A DNA stretch of 64,000 nucleotides from Saprospiraceae bacterium (GCA_020629035.1 JAHDEC010000004.1:62001-126000), one strand, 5' to 3'; positions 18,520-27,566 are shown, counted from the stretch's first letter. Notes: generated by a model from the letters alone, not told the origin. Made by a program: numbers and translations.

Positions 18520-20478
18520 ATGACAAAGTATATTGGAATATTATATTTTATTCTGTTTTTTTCTGCAACAACTTTCGCACAAGATGATCCGACATTATTT
18601 ACTGTTGAAGGCAAAGAAGTAGGTCTTTCTGAATTTCAATATATCTATGAAAAAAACAACGGTGACAAAGCGGACTACAGTAAAGAGAGTCTCGACGAAT
18701 ATCTAGAACTGTACACAAAATTCAAACTTAAAGTACAGCGAGCTAAGGAAATGGGACTGGATACTGTTGCTGTTCTGCAGACTGAATTAGAAGGATATAG
18801 ACAACAATTAGCTAATTCTTACTTAACAGATAAAGAAGTAACAGGCCGCTTAATGGATGAAGTTGCTGAAAGAATGCAAACCGATGTTAGAGTAAGTCAC
18901 ATATTTATTGCTAACCCTAAAAAGGGTGATAAAGGCAATGCTAAAGCTCGAGAAACCTTAGATCAGCTTTTTATTCAACTACAACAAGGAAAAAACTTCG
19001 CAGACCTAGCTAAACAACATTCGCAAGATGAAGCATCAGCTAAAAATGGAGGTGCACTCGGATTTTATTCGGCTCCACTGCCTTCTGGTTTCTACAACTT
19101 TGAAAACGCAATGTACAGCACAGAAGTAGGCAAAAGCTCTAAACCATTTGAAACAAAAATGGGTTGGCATATTATCCAAGTTGAAGAAAAAAGACCCGCA
19201 CTTGGAGAGCGAGAATTATCGCATATCTTAATTCGATCCAAAGTAAAAGGAGAGGAAGTACCTAATGCAAAAGAACGGGCTGATTCTATTTATCAAGTAA
19301 TTAAAGCCGGAGCAGATTTTTCAGACATTGCCAAGCAACATTCAGATGATGCAAATACATCAGCTAAAGGAGGGTATTTAGGCTTTGTTAAAATCAATCA
19401 ATTTGACAAAGCTTTCGAAAAAGCTGCCTTTGCATTAGCTGAAGATGGTGATGTTTCGAGTCCTGTAGAATCTAAATTTGGATATCATATCGTTCAAAGA
19501 AAATCCAGCATTGACCAATCAGATATAGAAACCAATAAAAAACGAGTAAAATCCAAGTTATCTAAAGATGATCGTTTAAGCATTGCAAAAAAATCATTAA
19601 TCGAAAAGATTAAAAAAGATGCTGGAATTAAAGAAAACAAGGCTGTGTTAAATGAATTTATCACTAAGCTGGGCCAAGATTTCTACTCGTACAAATGGAA
19701 GGTTCCGCCAATGCAAGACAAAGAGCTTGTTTCTTTTAATAATAACATGAGTTTTACTAATAATGACTTCGCCAATTATTGTAAAAAGAATACGCGAAGT
19801 CGTCTTAAGTTTAGCAAGGATAAGGTAATAGGTGCTGCAGCATTAGAATTATATGATAGCTATTTAGACGAAATAGCCATCAAATATGAAGAATCAAACT
19901 TGGAAAAGAAATATCCTGATTTTAAAGCATTGATGAGAGAATACGAGGAAGGAATTCTTCTTTTTGAAGCTACAAAAATGGAGGTTTGGGATAAGGCCAC
20001 TGAAGACACAATAGGACTTAAGCAGTATTATGAAAACAATACTTCGAACTATAATTGGGAAGAAAGAGCTGAGGTAGAGACTTACCAAATCCAGAATAGG
20101 GATGCTAAAACCATGAAGAAAATTATCAAATCACTGGCTAAATGGGATAGCGAAAAACTGATGAACAAATACAATGTTGGAGACGAAAAAGTTATTGAAG
20201 TGAGTTCAAAAACCATTGAAAAATCTTCAAAGGCTGCCAAAGGTTTAACATGGAAAAAAGGAGCAACTTCTGCCCCAGATGAGTCAAATAGAAGCTTTAC
20301 CACTATCCAAAAAATTAGCAAACTATATCCTCCAAAAGCAAAAAGTTTTGATGAAGCAAGAGGATATATCATTGCTGATTATCAAGATTACTTGGAGCGG
20401 GAATGGGTTAAAAGCTTGAAAAGTAAATACAGCTTGGAAGTTAATCAAGAAGTGTTTGATAGTCTAATTAAAAAATAA
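18520..20478 (+). CDS. Parvulin-type peptidyl-prolyl isomerase, periplasmic
   Basis: A 652-residue exported folding factor. The signal peptide (about residues 1-20, ending TTFAQ) is followed by an N-terminal chaperone-like region. Two parvulin (PpiC/rotamase) domains sit at about residues 120-225 and 230-340; each holds the SQDEASAKNGG-LGF or SDDANTSAKGG-LGF signature and an H-I-I/V-Q end. The long helical C-terminal part (about 350-652) is SurA-like and typical for Bacteroidota PpiD/SurA relatives. Likely role: helping outer-membrane proteins fold in the periplasm. Start at 18520 chosen because of the signal peptide and the promoter box upstream. It overlaps the next gene by one base. Confidence 0.88.
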   Translation: MTKYIGILYFILFFSATTFAQDDPTLFTVEGKEVGLSEFQYIYEKNNGDKADYSKESLDEYLELYTKFKLKVQRAKEMGLDTVAVLQTELEGYRQQLANSYLTDKEVTGRLMDEVAERMQTDVRVSHIFIANPKKGDKGNAKARETLDQLFIQLQQGKNFADLAKQHSQDEASAKNGGALGFYSAPLPSGFYNFENAMYSTEVGKSSKPFETKMGWHIIQVEEKRPALGERELSHILIRSKVKGEEVPNAKERADSIYQVIKAGADFSDIAKQHSDDANTSAKGGYLGFVKINQFDKAFEKAAFALAEDGDVSSPVESKFGYHIVQRKSSIDQSDIETNKKRVKSKLSKDDRLSIAKKSLIEKIKKDAGIKENKAVLNEFITKLGQDFYSYKWKVPPMQDKELVSFNNNMSFTNNDFANYCKKNTRSRLKFSKDKVIGAAALELYDSYLDEIAIKYEESNLEKKYPDFKALMREYEEGILLFEATKMEVWDKATEDTIGLKQYYENNTSNYNWEERAEVETYQIQNRDAKTMKKIIKSLAKWDSEKLMNKYNVGDEKVIEVSSKTIEKSSKAAKGLTWKKGATSAPDESNRSFTTIQKISKLYPPKAKSFDEARGYIIADYQDYLEREWVKSLKSKYSLEVNQEVFDSLIKK

Positions 20479-21302
20479 TGAGGATCTGCGTCTTGATCCT
20501 AGCTGTTTGCTTCTGGATTGGATGTGAGCAAGCATCGAAAACAGACTCGATTGTTCTCGCAGAAGCAAACGGTAAAAAACTTAATCAATCCGAACTATTG
20601 GATATGTTCCCAAACCAATATTCAATAAAAGATAGCATTGATATGGCTCAGTCTTTTATTGATCAATGGGTCCGTAAAACCATTTTAATCGACGAAGCTG
20701 AAAATAAGATTGCTAAAGACATAGATATCCAAAAGCTTGTAGATGATTATAGAGCCTCACTAATCCTAGATATCTTCGAAAAAAAACTGGTCGAATCTAC
20801 GCTTGATACCGTGGTAACTGATGCACAAATTCAACAGAACTACAATGAAAATAAAGATCAGTTTTACCTTAAAAAAGACCTTGCCTTATGTTTATATGCT
20901 AAGATTCCTGAAGACGCAAAAGGGCTTGATAGATTTTACGAAAATTGGAAGAATAACAACATTGAAGATGTAAGGAAGTACTGTAAAGTGCATTGTAAGG
21001 ACAGTCTACTAAAAGCCGATAGATGGTATTATACAGATAAACTCATAGAGATTTTTCCAGAAAAACTTAAGAAGAAAATTAAATGGGAGAAGAACTTGAT
21101 CACCCAAAACAACATAAATGACTTCGAATATTTTGTATGGGTAAAAGACATCATTAAAGCTAACGAACCTGCACCGCTCTCATTTGTGAGAGATAAAATA
21201 ATTAAACTCATAATCCACCAACGAAAGAAAAGTTTGCTGTTTAATTATGAAGACAACTTGCTAAAGGAAAAAATAAAAAATAAAGAAGTAATCCTATATT
21301 AA
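20478..21302 (+). CDS. SurA-like periplasmic lipoprotein, lacks a rotamase domain
   Basis: A 274-residue protein with a signal peptide ending in FWIGC (lipobox Cys at about residue 16). The rest is charged and helical, and resembles the chaperone part of PpiC/SurA proteins (QSELLDMFP, MAQSFIDQWVRKTILIDEAE at about 40-75). I do not see the GG-LGF parvulin signature, so isomerase activity is unlikely. It is translationally coupled to the preceding isomerase gene (TAATG overlap) and is followed by a third SurA-type gene. It probably cooperates with them in periplasmic chaperoning; this rests on context and weak similarity. Confidence 0.75.
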   Translation: MRICVLILAVCFWIGCEQASKTDSIVLAEANGKKLNQSELLDMFPNQYSIKDSIDMAQSFIDQWVRKTILIDEAENKIAKDIDIQKLVDDYRASLILDIFEKKLVESTLDTVVTDAQIQQNYNENKDQFYLKKDLALCLYAKIPEDAKGLDRFYENWKNNNIEDVRKYCKVHCKDSLLKADRWYYTDKLIEIFPEKLKKKIKWEKNLITQNNINDFEYFVWVKDIIKANEPAPLSFVRDKIIKLIIHQRKKSLLFNYEDNLLKEKIKNKEVILY

Positions 21303-21308
21303 TAAAAA

Positions 21309-21316
21309 TATCTTTG
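21309..21316 (+). promoter_or_regulatory. -7 box upstream of the third folding gene
   Basis: TATCTTTG fits TAnnTTTG exactly, 63 bases before the ATG at 21380. No TTG is seen at the -33 position, so support is partial. It would allow separate expression of the surA-type gene. Confidence 0.35.
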
Positions 21317-21379
21317 CATCATTGAAATAATTCGTTGATACATACGCTATTATAGTCTAATAGACAAAATTACCATTGA

Positions 21380-22717
21380 ATGAAAAGGTTTCTTATACTC
21401 GTTTTTATTGCATGCCAATTGTCCGCTTTTGGTCAGAATAAACTGCTAATAGATAAAGTTATTGCTAAGGTTGGTTCAGAAACGGTATTGCTTTCTGATA
21501 TAGAAAGCCAATACAATTACTTTATCCAGCAAGGTAATCCAGCAAACGAATCATTTAAGTGTGAAATTTTAGAATCCATCATTGGACAAAAATTAATTGT
21601 ACACCAGGCTAAATTAGATAGTATCGAGGTTAGTGAAGACGAAATTAATTCTCAATTGGATTTTAGAGTAAATGCTGTATTAAGACAAATGGGTGGAGAT
21701 GAGTCATTTTTTCAAGAGTATTACGGAATGACCGTACCTGAAATGAGAGAGAACTTAAAAGAAGATTTAAGATCTCAAATCCTAGCCGAAAGAATGCAGC
21801 AAACCTTGATTGCTCAAATAAATGTTACTCCAGATGAAGTAGAAACCTTCTACGAAAATATTCCAAAAGATAGTCTACCCTATTTAAACGCAGAAGTTGA
21901 ATTTGCCGAGATTGTACTTAAACCTGTTCCTAGTCAAGAGGCAATAGATGCAGCCATTAATAAAATAACCAATTTAAAAGCAAAAATCATTACTGGTGAA
22001 CTAAGCTTTGAAGAAGTAGCTAGTACTTATTCTGATGATCCTGGTTCTGCTGCAAAAGGCGGTGATTTAGGATTTGCAGAAAGAGGAACTTTTGTACCTG
22101 CTTTCGAAGAGGCTGCTTTTAATCTAGAGCAAGACGAAATTTCTGATCCAGTAGAGACAGAATATGGTATCCATATCCTAAAACTTATAGAAAGAAAAGG
22201 AACAAAAATTCGATTAAAACACACACTCATCAGACCAGAAATAACCAGTGCTGATGTTGATCTTTGTAAAAACACTTTAGACTCTATTCGTACGCTAGTA
22301 AACGACAAAACCATTGATTTTACTTTCGCTGTTAAGGAGCATTCGTTGGAAGATGTACCTAGTTATCATAACAATGGAAGAGTACAAAATCCTGCCACCG
22401 GAAAGACCTTCTACGAAACAAGTCAGTTACCAACAGATGTATACTTTGCCATCGAAGATATGGATGTAATGGATGTCTCAGAGGTATTAAGCTATGATAC
22501 GCCTCAAGGAGATACATATTTTAGAATCATCCAATTGCAATCTAAATCAAAACCACATAAAGCTAACTTGAAACAGGATTACGCTAAAATTCAAGACCTG
22601 GCTAAGCAAAGTAAAAAAGCGCAATTTTTTAATACTTGGATAGCTGACAAAATGAGTGAAACCTACATTGAAGTAGATCCAATTATGGGTGATTGCACTG
22701 ACTTTGGTATAAAATAA
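21380..22717 (+). CDS. surA: SurA-type peptidyl-prolyl isomerase
   Basis: Periplasmic chaperone and prolyl isomerase that assists outer-membrane protein biogenesis. A signal peptide (about 1-18, ending SAFGQ) is followed by the SurA N-domain (DKVIAKVGSETVLLSDIE, about 22-170). The first parvulin domain at about 175-280 has YSDDPGSAAKGGDLGF and ends HILKLIERK. A second, more diverged parvulin-like domain follows (about 285-400) without a clear GG-LGF signature. The length of 445 residues is normal for SurA. It is the third of three consecutive folding-factor genes. The symbol is given by domain order, not by proven orthology. Confidence 0.87.
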   Translation: MKRFLILVFIACQLSAFGQNKLLIDKVIAKVGSETVLLSDIESQYNYFIQQGNPANESFKCEILESIIGQKLIVHQAKLDSIEVSEDEINSQLDFRVNAVLRQMGGDESFFQEYYGMTVPEMRENLKEDLRSQILAERMQQTLIAQINVTPDEVETFYENIPKDSLPYLNAEVEFAEIVLKPVPSQEAIDAAINKITNLKAKIITGELSFEEVASTYSDDPGSAAKGGDLGFAERGTFVPAFEEAAFNLEQDEISDPVETEYGIHILKLIERKGTKIRLKHTLIRPEITSADVDLCKNTLDSIRTLVNDKTIDFTFAVKEHSLEDVPSYHNNGRVQNPATGKTFYETSQLPTDVYFAIEDMDVMDVSEVLSYDTPQGDTYFRIIQLQSKSKPHKANLKQDYAKIQDLAKQSKKAQFFNTWIADKMSETYIEVDPIMGDCTDFGIK

Positions 22718-22886
22718 GCGCCTAAATACTCTAATTTCTTAGTTCTTCCATCAAACTAAACTTGTCAGCGTTTGTGGATACTTAATGATAGCCTCAGGTA
22801 TCATCATCTGATCCTTATGAGCTTTCTTGAGAAGTATTTAAAATGGATTTAGGGCTTTGAAATGAAAAAAAATTTCAGTTTAGGGC

Positions 22887-22923
22887 AAAAAAAAGACCGG
22901 TTCTTACCCCCTACGAACCGGTC
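22887..22923 (-). terminator. Strong intrinsic terminator, no gene assigned
   Basis: A perfect 9-bp stem GACCGGTTC / GAACCGGTC (22915-22923 and 22895-22903) with an 11-base loop, followed on the minus strand by eight T (22894-22887). It lies more than 300 bases downstream of pth, the nearest minus-strand gene. Confidence 0.8.
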
Positions 22924-23041
22924 GTGAAGAAAACTTAATCACTTAAGTATTTCTCCTTCTCTAATCTGAACAGGTACACTATTGCATATTTCTTGCCAAT
23001 CTCTAAAAATCGACTAAATAAATAAAGTAAAAATTAGATTT

Positions 23042-23068
23042 AAAAAACAAGCTAGGTGTTAACCCTTG
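23042..23068 (-). terminator. Possible weak terminator downstream of pth
   Basis: On the minus strand CAAG and GGT pair with ACC and CTTG across a bulge (23068-23048), followed by six T. Stem strength is modest. It could end the pth transcript about 170 bases after the stop codon. Confidence 0.35.
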
Positions 23069-23240
23069 CTTTTCAAGGCTTTACGTCGTAAATAATTAAA
23101 AGAAAATTTAAAAGAATATTGACTTTCAAAAGAATAATACCAAAACACAACACTGGAAAACTCTACATGAAGCCTTTTGCATCTAAAAGAACATAGATCA
23201 GGCTAAGATCTAACTGATCTCGAAGTATTTAAAAATTTGG

Positions 23241-23876
23241 CTAGTTAAATTGGTCCATTGTGTACTTAGCACCAATAGCCACAAAACTTAAAGCTATTTC
23301 TGCAGCTTTCGGAATAGAGAAACCTAATTCCTCCACTTCCTTTTTATTCCAGGTACCTAGAACATACTTCACCTGTTGGCCACTTTTAAAATCATTGCCG
23401 ATTCCAAATTTTAATCGTGCATAACTCTGGGTTCCTAATTTTTCTTGAATATCTTTCAATCCATTGTGTCCAGCGTCTTTTCCTTTAGTCTTTAACCGAA
23501 TTTTTGAAAACGGCAAATGGATGTCATCTACAATTACTAATACATTTTCCTGCGGAATCTTTAATTTTTGCATCCAATATCGCAGCGACTTTCCTGATAG
23601 ATTCATGTACGTATTAGGCTTTAATAGATAAACCTGTTTGCCTTTATGTTTTATCAATGCCGTTTCTCCTAAATTATTTAACTCCAGTTTTACCTCCTTA
23701 TCATGAGCCAGATAATCAATAACCTCAAAACCGATATTATGCCGAGTCCCAGCATATTTATTGCCAATGTTTCCCAAGCCTACTATTAAAAATTTCATAG
23801 ATGGATCTATTTCTTCCTCTAATGCTCCTAAAGGTTTTTTTCTAAATAATCTTAATAAATAATTGTACATTGACAT
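23241..23876 (-). CDS. pth: Peptidyl-tRNA hydrolase Pth
   Basis: Pth cleaves peptidyl-tRNA released from stalled ribosomes. The core begins MKFLIVGLGNIGNKYAGTRHNIGFEV (shown here only as its parts: GLGNIG and the catalytic His in RHNIGF). It continues with KPNTYMNLSG, VDDIHLPF and the GKDAGHNGLKDI motif. About 26 extra residues precede the core (a basic, hydrophobic lead ending EEEIDPS); such short extensions occur in Bacteroidota Pth, so I kept the upstream ATG at 23876, while ATG at 23798 is the alternative. The gene diverges from the aminotransferase gene with only 17 bases between the two start codons. Confidence 0.93.
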   Translation of the reverse strand: MSMYNYLLRLFRKKPLGALEEEIDPSMKFLIVGLGNIGNKYAGTRHNIGFEVIDYLAHDKEVKLELNNLGETALIKHKGKQVYLLKPNTYMNLSGKSLRYWMQKLKIPQENVLVIVDDIHLPFSKIRLKTKGKDAGHNGLKDIQEKLGTQSYARLKFGIGNDFKSGQQVKYVLGTWNKKEVEELGFSIPKAAEIALSFVAIGAKYTMDQFN

Positions 23877-23893
23877 AAAGCTAAAATCTGTAA

Positions 23894-25114
23894 TTGGAAC
23901 GACGCAAATTTATAGAGAGTTTACCAATTTTGTCTTTTCTTGGAAGAGACTTTATTAATTACTTTGATGGCTCTGCATTAGCTGACTGGAATGATGTAAA
24001 AAAACTCTTCCCAAAACAAGACCCAATCATAAATTTAAATAGTGGAAGTGCTGGCACCATGCCCTTATCTGTTGAGACATTTTTAATAGAAAAGATCAGA
24101 GAAATGAATCGAGGACCAGCTTATAAAGTTTGGGGTGACTGGTCTGAAGCAATAGCAAGTATTAAAAATGAGTTGGGCGATTTTATAAATATTCCTGGCG
24201 ATCGATTAGCCTTCACTAGAAATGCTACGGAAGCTTTAAATTTTATCATTAACGGTTTACAATTAGATTCCGCTAAGTCTAATATAATTTATGCAGAACA
24301 TGATTATCCGAACGTAATAAAAGCCATCGAATATCGTGGTAAAAGCACAGAAGCTGTACCAGAAAAACTGCCAATTGATTTAGCAAGTTTAACGGATAAT
24401 GAAATAATAGAACGGTACAAAAACTCCATTAATAATAAAACAGGACTGGTCGTGCTTACCCATCTTACACACAGAGAGGGTCGAGTTTTGCCGGTTAAGA
24501 AAATTACCGAAATTGCGCATTCCTTTGGAGCAAAAGTTTTACTTGATGGAGCACAATCGTTTGGTCATTTTAATTTTGATTTATCAGATTTAGGGGTTGA
24601 TTTTTTTGCAACCAGTTTACACAAATGGTTTAATGCGCCGCTTGGGACAGGGTTTATTTATGTAAAAGAAAAAGAAGATCAAAACTTAGCACATCCACTT
24701 TATCCCAATAATAATCGCTTAACTAATGTAGAAAATTTTGGCACTTCAGCTTATTACGTTTGGGCTGGGATTGCTGCTTCTATTTTAGTTAATAAAACGA
24801 TCATTCCGATCGATAAAAAACAGGAAAGACTTAGCTTTTTATCCAACTACTGGATGGAAAAATTAAGTGCTAAACATGAGGTAATATTTAGACATCATCC
24901 AAATTCCAAAACTTTTGGAATTCGTTCGTTTAAGATAAAAAACAAAGCCCTCAAACCTCTAAAACCTATTTTACTTAACAGGTACAAAATAAACATCAAA
25001 ATGGTGGGCACTAAAAAGGGATCATACATTCGGGTCAGTCCAAACGTTTTTACCTTAGAGGAAGATTTAGATTACTTTGTGGATAGTTTAAACCAAATGT
25101 TAGCTGGTAATTAA
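23894..25114 (+). CDS. Class V aminotransferase (isopenicillin N epimerase-like)
   Basis: A fold-type I PLP enzyme of the aminotransferase class V family, which includes cysteine desulfurases and isopenicillin N epimerase-like proteins. Seen: TRNATEALN for phosphate binding, the Asp/Gln of LLDGAQSFGH, and the PLP lysine in TSLHKWFNAPLG at about residue 245. The cysteine loop expected of a desulfurase is not evident, so the reaction is open. The start is TTG; the first residues, ERRKFIESL followed by hydrophobic residues, resemble a weak twin-arginine leader. The stop overlaps the ATG of the VanZ-like gene, so the group 23894-27488 is probably one operon. Confidence 0.85.
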   Translation: MERRKFIESLPILSFLGRDFINYFDGSALADWNDVKKLFPKQDPIINLNSGSAGTMPLSVETFLIEKIREMNRGPAYKVWGDWSEAIASIKNELGDFINIPGDRLAFTRNATEALNFIINGLQLDSAKSNIIYAEHDYPNVIKAIEYRGKSTEAVPEKLPIDLASLTDNEIIERYKNSINNKTGLVVLTHLTHREGRVLPVKKITEIAHSFGAKVLLDGAQSFGHFNFDLSDLGVDFFATSLHKWFNAPLGTGFIYVKEKEDQNLAHPLYPNNNRLTNVENFGTSAYYVWAGIAASILVNKTIIPIDKKQERLSFLSNYWMEKLSAKHEVIFRHHPNSKTFGIRSFKIKNKALKPLKPILLNRYKINIKMVGTKKGSYIRVSPNVFTLEEDLDYFVDSLNQMLAGN

Positions 25115-25944
25115 TGTTAAGACCATTTACCTTTTTTCTGAGCCGGAGTCCTTGGCTAAATAGCCTAATATTAGTTGGTTACTTTCTTTTAGTAGTGCTT
25201 CCACATGAGTTATTGGGAGTGGCTATTTCTAAGGCATTTAAAAGCTACAGCCGAGATTTTTATAATAATACCGTCATTTTCCTTTTTTTGGTTGGATCAA
25301 TATTGCTTGTATTTATAATAGCCAAGCAAATCAGAAAATCAGTGGAAAAAACTAAGCTGTTTACCTATCTGTTTTTTCATACGCTCCTTATCGGGCTCTC
25401 ATTCTACTATTTGATAATTGTAAACATAGAGTGTATCCATTTTATACAATATGCAATGTTTGCAATATTAGCTTATCCCCTTTTAAGAAACTTTTTAGAT
25501 GTAGTTTTACTATCACTCATGGCTTCAATTATAGATGAAGCTTACCAGTATTTTTATTTGTCTCCACAGCGCACAAATTACTTTGATTTTAATGATATAG
25601 TGCTTGACTTAATAGGGGCAGGAACAGGAATTATTATCTTATATATATATACTTATCGAAGTAAAAAGAAAAAGAGCATTCGTCCAATGACGGTTTTGTT
25701 TGCTGTATTTAGCACATTAATAGCCTTAGCATTTTTCTTTAAGCTTTTGTGGGTTAATCCTACAGTAGACAGTGTGGAGCTTTGGACATTAATAAGGATT
25801 CCTGAAGAAAGCTTTTGGACTTTTTTAAACTTTGATATAGTATATCACGTTCTAAAACCATGGGAAGGACTTATATTAGTCGCGTTTCTCAGCATTTTTT
25901 ATTTGTCAATAGAGTTTCCTAGAAGGAAACAGTTAACATCCTAA
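25114..25944 (+). CDS. VanZ-like membrane protein
   Basis: A 276-residue integral membrane protein with about seven hydrophobic segments. Its middle holds the VanZ-like signature IDEAYQYF...R..YFDFNDIVLDLIGAG (about residues 140-170). VanZ gives low-level teicoplanin resistance in enterococci, but most VanZ-like proteins have no known function. The C-terminal third has two further hydrophobic segments. The start codon overlaps the stop of the aminotransferase gene by one base (TAATG), and DinB-like follows after 3 bases, so co-translation is likely. Confidence 0.75.
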   Translation: MLRPFTFFLSRSPWLNSLILVGYFLLVVLPHELLGVAISKAFKSYSRDFYNNTVIFLFLVGSILLVFIIAKQIRKSVEKTKLFTYLFFHTLLIGLSFYYLIIVNIECIHFIQYAMFAILAYPLLRNFLDVVLLSLMASIIDEAYQYFYLSPQRTNYFDFNDIVLDLIGAGTGIIILYIYTYRSKKKKSIRPMTVLFAVFSTLIALAFFFKLLWVNPTVDSVELWTLIRIPEESFWTFLNFDIVYHVLKPWEGLILVAFLSIFYLSIEFPRRKQLTS

Positions 25945-25947
25945 ATT

Positions 25948-26460
25948 ATGATTGCAAAACCATTAAAAGGCACCTTTCCTACTTACTATGATACCTATGT
26001 AAATTTGGTCCCAGATCACATTAAACGCCATCTTACTGAGCAATTAGATCTCTATACCTCATTTATTGAATCTATACCTTCTGAAAAATTTGATTATAAA
26101 TACGAAGAAGATAAATGGACCATAAAGCAAGTCATGCTTCACATTAATGACACGGAAAGAGTTTTTGGATATCGAGCCTTTAGTATAAGTCGAAATGAAC
26201 AACAAAATTTACCTGGTTTCGACCAAGAATATTACATCAATAAATCCAACAGTAAAAACCTAAATGAGGAAGCGTTGTTAGCAGAATTTACGCACTTGCG
26301 AAAAGCTAATTTGGAGTTATTTGAACGTATCCAAGGTATTCAATGGGATATTTTTGGGACAGCAAATAACTTTAAGGTACCGCTTAGATTATTCCCTTTT
26401 ATCATTGCCGGACATGTGGATCACCACCTAAATATTCTGCAAAATAAATATTTAGTCTAG
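25948..26460 (+). CDS. DinB-family protein (putative metal-dependent)
   Basis: A 170-residue four-helix-bundle protein of the DinB/YfiT-like superfamily. The three metal-binding histidines can be placed: one in MLHINDTE (about residue 65) and two in GHVDHHLNIL near the C-terminus. Superfamily members include thiol-dependent transferases and DNA-damage-induced proteins; the substrate here is unknown. Its stop TAG overlaps the GTG start of the radical SAM gene by one base. Not the DNA polymerase IV of E. coli, which is a different DinB. Confidence 0.85.
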   Translation: MIAKPLKGTFPTYYDTYVNLVPDHIKRHLTEQLDLYTSFIESIPSEKFDYKYEEDKWTIKQVMLHINDTERVFGYRAFSISRNEQQNLPGFDQEYYINKSNSKNLNEEALLAEFTHLRKANLELFERIQGIQWDIFGTANNFKVPLRLFPFIIAGHVDHHLNILQNKYLV

Positions 26461-27488
26461 TGCCATTTTATCTTTCTGATACTAGAAATTTTATTTCAAA
26501 ATTAACGCCAAAAAAAGCGTGGAATGCTATAAAGCTTTATAGCTCCTACCAGTTAACCAAATGGAGATCTTCTTCTATTGTTTGGGGTCTTCCCATGACC
26601 ATTTCTTTTGAACCTACTACAGCTTGCAATTTAAGATGCCCAGAGTGTCCGAGTGGCCTTCGTTCATTTTCTAGAGCGACAGGAAATCTCAAAGCTGATT
26701 TTTTTCGAGAGAGCATCAGCCAAATCAGCAGTACACTCATGTATCTGATTTTCTATTTTCAAGGCGAACCCTTCATTAATCCAGATTTCTTGGATATGGT
26801 AAAGTTCGCCTCAGAAAAAAACATATACACCATAACATCCACCAATGCCCACTTTATTACAGACGATGTAGCTAAACGAACGGTAGAATCTGGACTGGAT
26901 CGAATGATTATTTCTTTAGATGGTACAACGCAGGAAGTATACGAACAATACCGTAAGGAAGGAGATATTGAAAAAGTCTTGCAAGGTGCTAAAAACATGG
27001 TTAAATGGAAGAAAAAACTAAATAGCCAGACACCTCATTTAGTTTTCCAATTTCTAGTAGTAAAACCCAATGAGCACCAGATAAAAGAGGTATACAAATT
27101 AGCCGAAGAGATTGGCATCGATGAAGTAAAATTAAAAACAGCTCAGGTCTATGATTATAAGCATGGAAACCCCTTAATACCTACAAATGAAAAATTTGCC
27201 CGTTATGCCATACAACCCGACGGTACTTATAAGGTCAAAAATAAATTGCTCAATCACTGTTGGAAACTATGGCATGCATGTGTAATTACCTGGGATGGAA
27301 CCATGGTTCCTTGCTGTTTTGACAAAGATGCAAAGCATACCTTTGGTTCGCTCAGAACCCAAGCATTTCGAGAAGTTTGGCAAAATGATCAAGCACAAAA
27401 TTTCAGGTCTAAGATTAGAGAAGGAAGAGATAAAATCGACATCTGTGCTAATTGCACAGAGGGTTGCAAAGTCTGGGTTAGTGCATAA
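26460..27488 (+). CDS. Radical SAM/SPASM-domain protein
   Basis: A 342-residue radical SAM enzyme. The CxxxCxxC cluster motif is CNLRCPEC at about residue 53. The TIM-barrel part has FQGEPFINPDF and LDGTTQEVYEQYR. A C-terminal SPASM-like region with CW...C, VPCCFDKD and CANCTEGC could bind one auxiliary Fe-S cluster. SPASM proteins often mature peptides or modify sugars or proteins; no precursor peptide gene is visible next to it. The GTG start is fused to the preceding stop. As the last gene of the aminotransferase operon its substrate may be linked to that PLP enzyme (inference). Confidence 0.88.
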   Translation: MPFYLSDTRNFISKLTPKKAWNAIKLYSSYQLTKWRSSSIVWGLPMTISFEPTTACNLRCPECPSGLRSFSRATGNLKADFFRESISQISSTLMYLIFYFQGEPFINPDFLDMVKFASEKNIYTITSTNAHFITDDVAKRTVESGLDRMIISLDGTTQEVYEQYRKEGDIEKVLQGAKNMVKWKKKLNSQTPHLVFQFLVVKPNEHQIKEVYKLAEEIGIDEVKLKTAQVYDYKHGNPLIPTNEKFARYAIQPDGTYKVKNKLLNHCWKLWHACVITWDGTMVPCCFDKDAKHTFGSLRTQAFREVWQNDQAQNFRSKIREGRDKIDICANCTEGCKVWVSA

Positions 27489-27533
27489 CCTGTTGATTGT
27501 TAATACATTAAGATAAATAATATGTGTTTTATC

Positions 27534-27566
27534 TTGCAGTTTGCTTGATGCTTTTGATTAATTTTG
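27534..27566 (+). promoter_or_regulatory. Possible promoter of the TPR gene
   Basis: TTG (27534-27536) and TAATTTTG (27559-27566) are spaced by 22 bases, within the range for Bacteroidota promoters. The -7 box matches TAnnTTTG exactly. An AT-only inverted repeat (AAGATAAA / TTTATCTT, 27510-27535) precedes it. The leader to the ATG at 27634 would be about 60 bases. Confidence 0.4.

Larger units (their letters stand above)
22718..23240. other. Gene-free stretch between surA and pth
   Basis: This 523-base region has no ORF with a plausible start. It contains one strong and one weak minus-strand terminator-like hairpin (listed separately). Near 23195-23220 there is an AGATCAG / CTGATCT inverted repeat just beyond the pth stop. 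On the minus strand, 22948-22933 forms a 6-bp stem (ACTTAA/TTAAGT) with a GTGA tetraloop, just before the strong terminator. Together these suggest a structured transcript end: either a long pth 3' UTR or a small RNA. I see no tRNA. Confidence 0.5.

Noticed and set aside
22939-23013. Short minus-strand frame ending before the strong terminator
   Set aside because: It has 24 codons, is bounded upstream by a TAG and has no start codon, so it is not a gene as it stands; a decayed gene end cannot be excluded.
25948-26460. DNA polymerase IV (dinB)
   Set aside because: The name DinB here refers to the Bacillus-type four-helix protein; polymerase motifs are absent and the protein is far too short.
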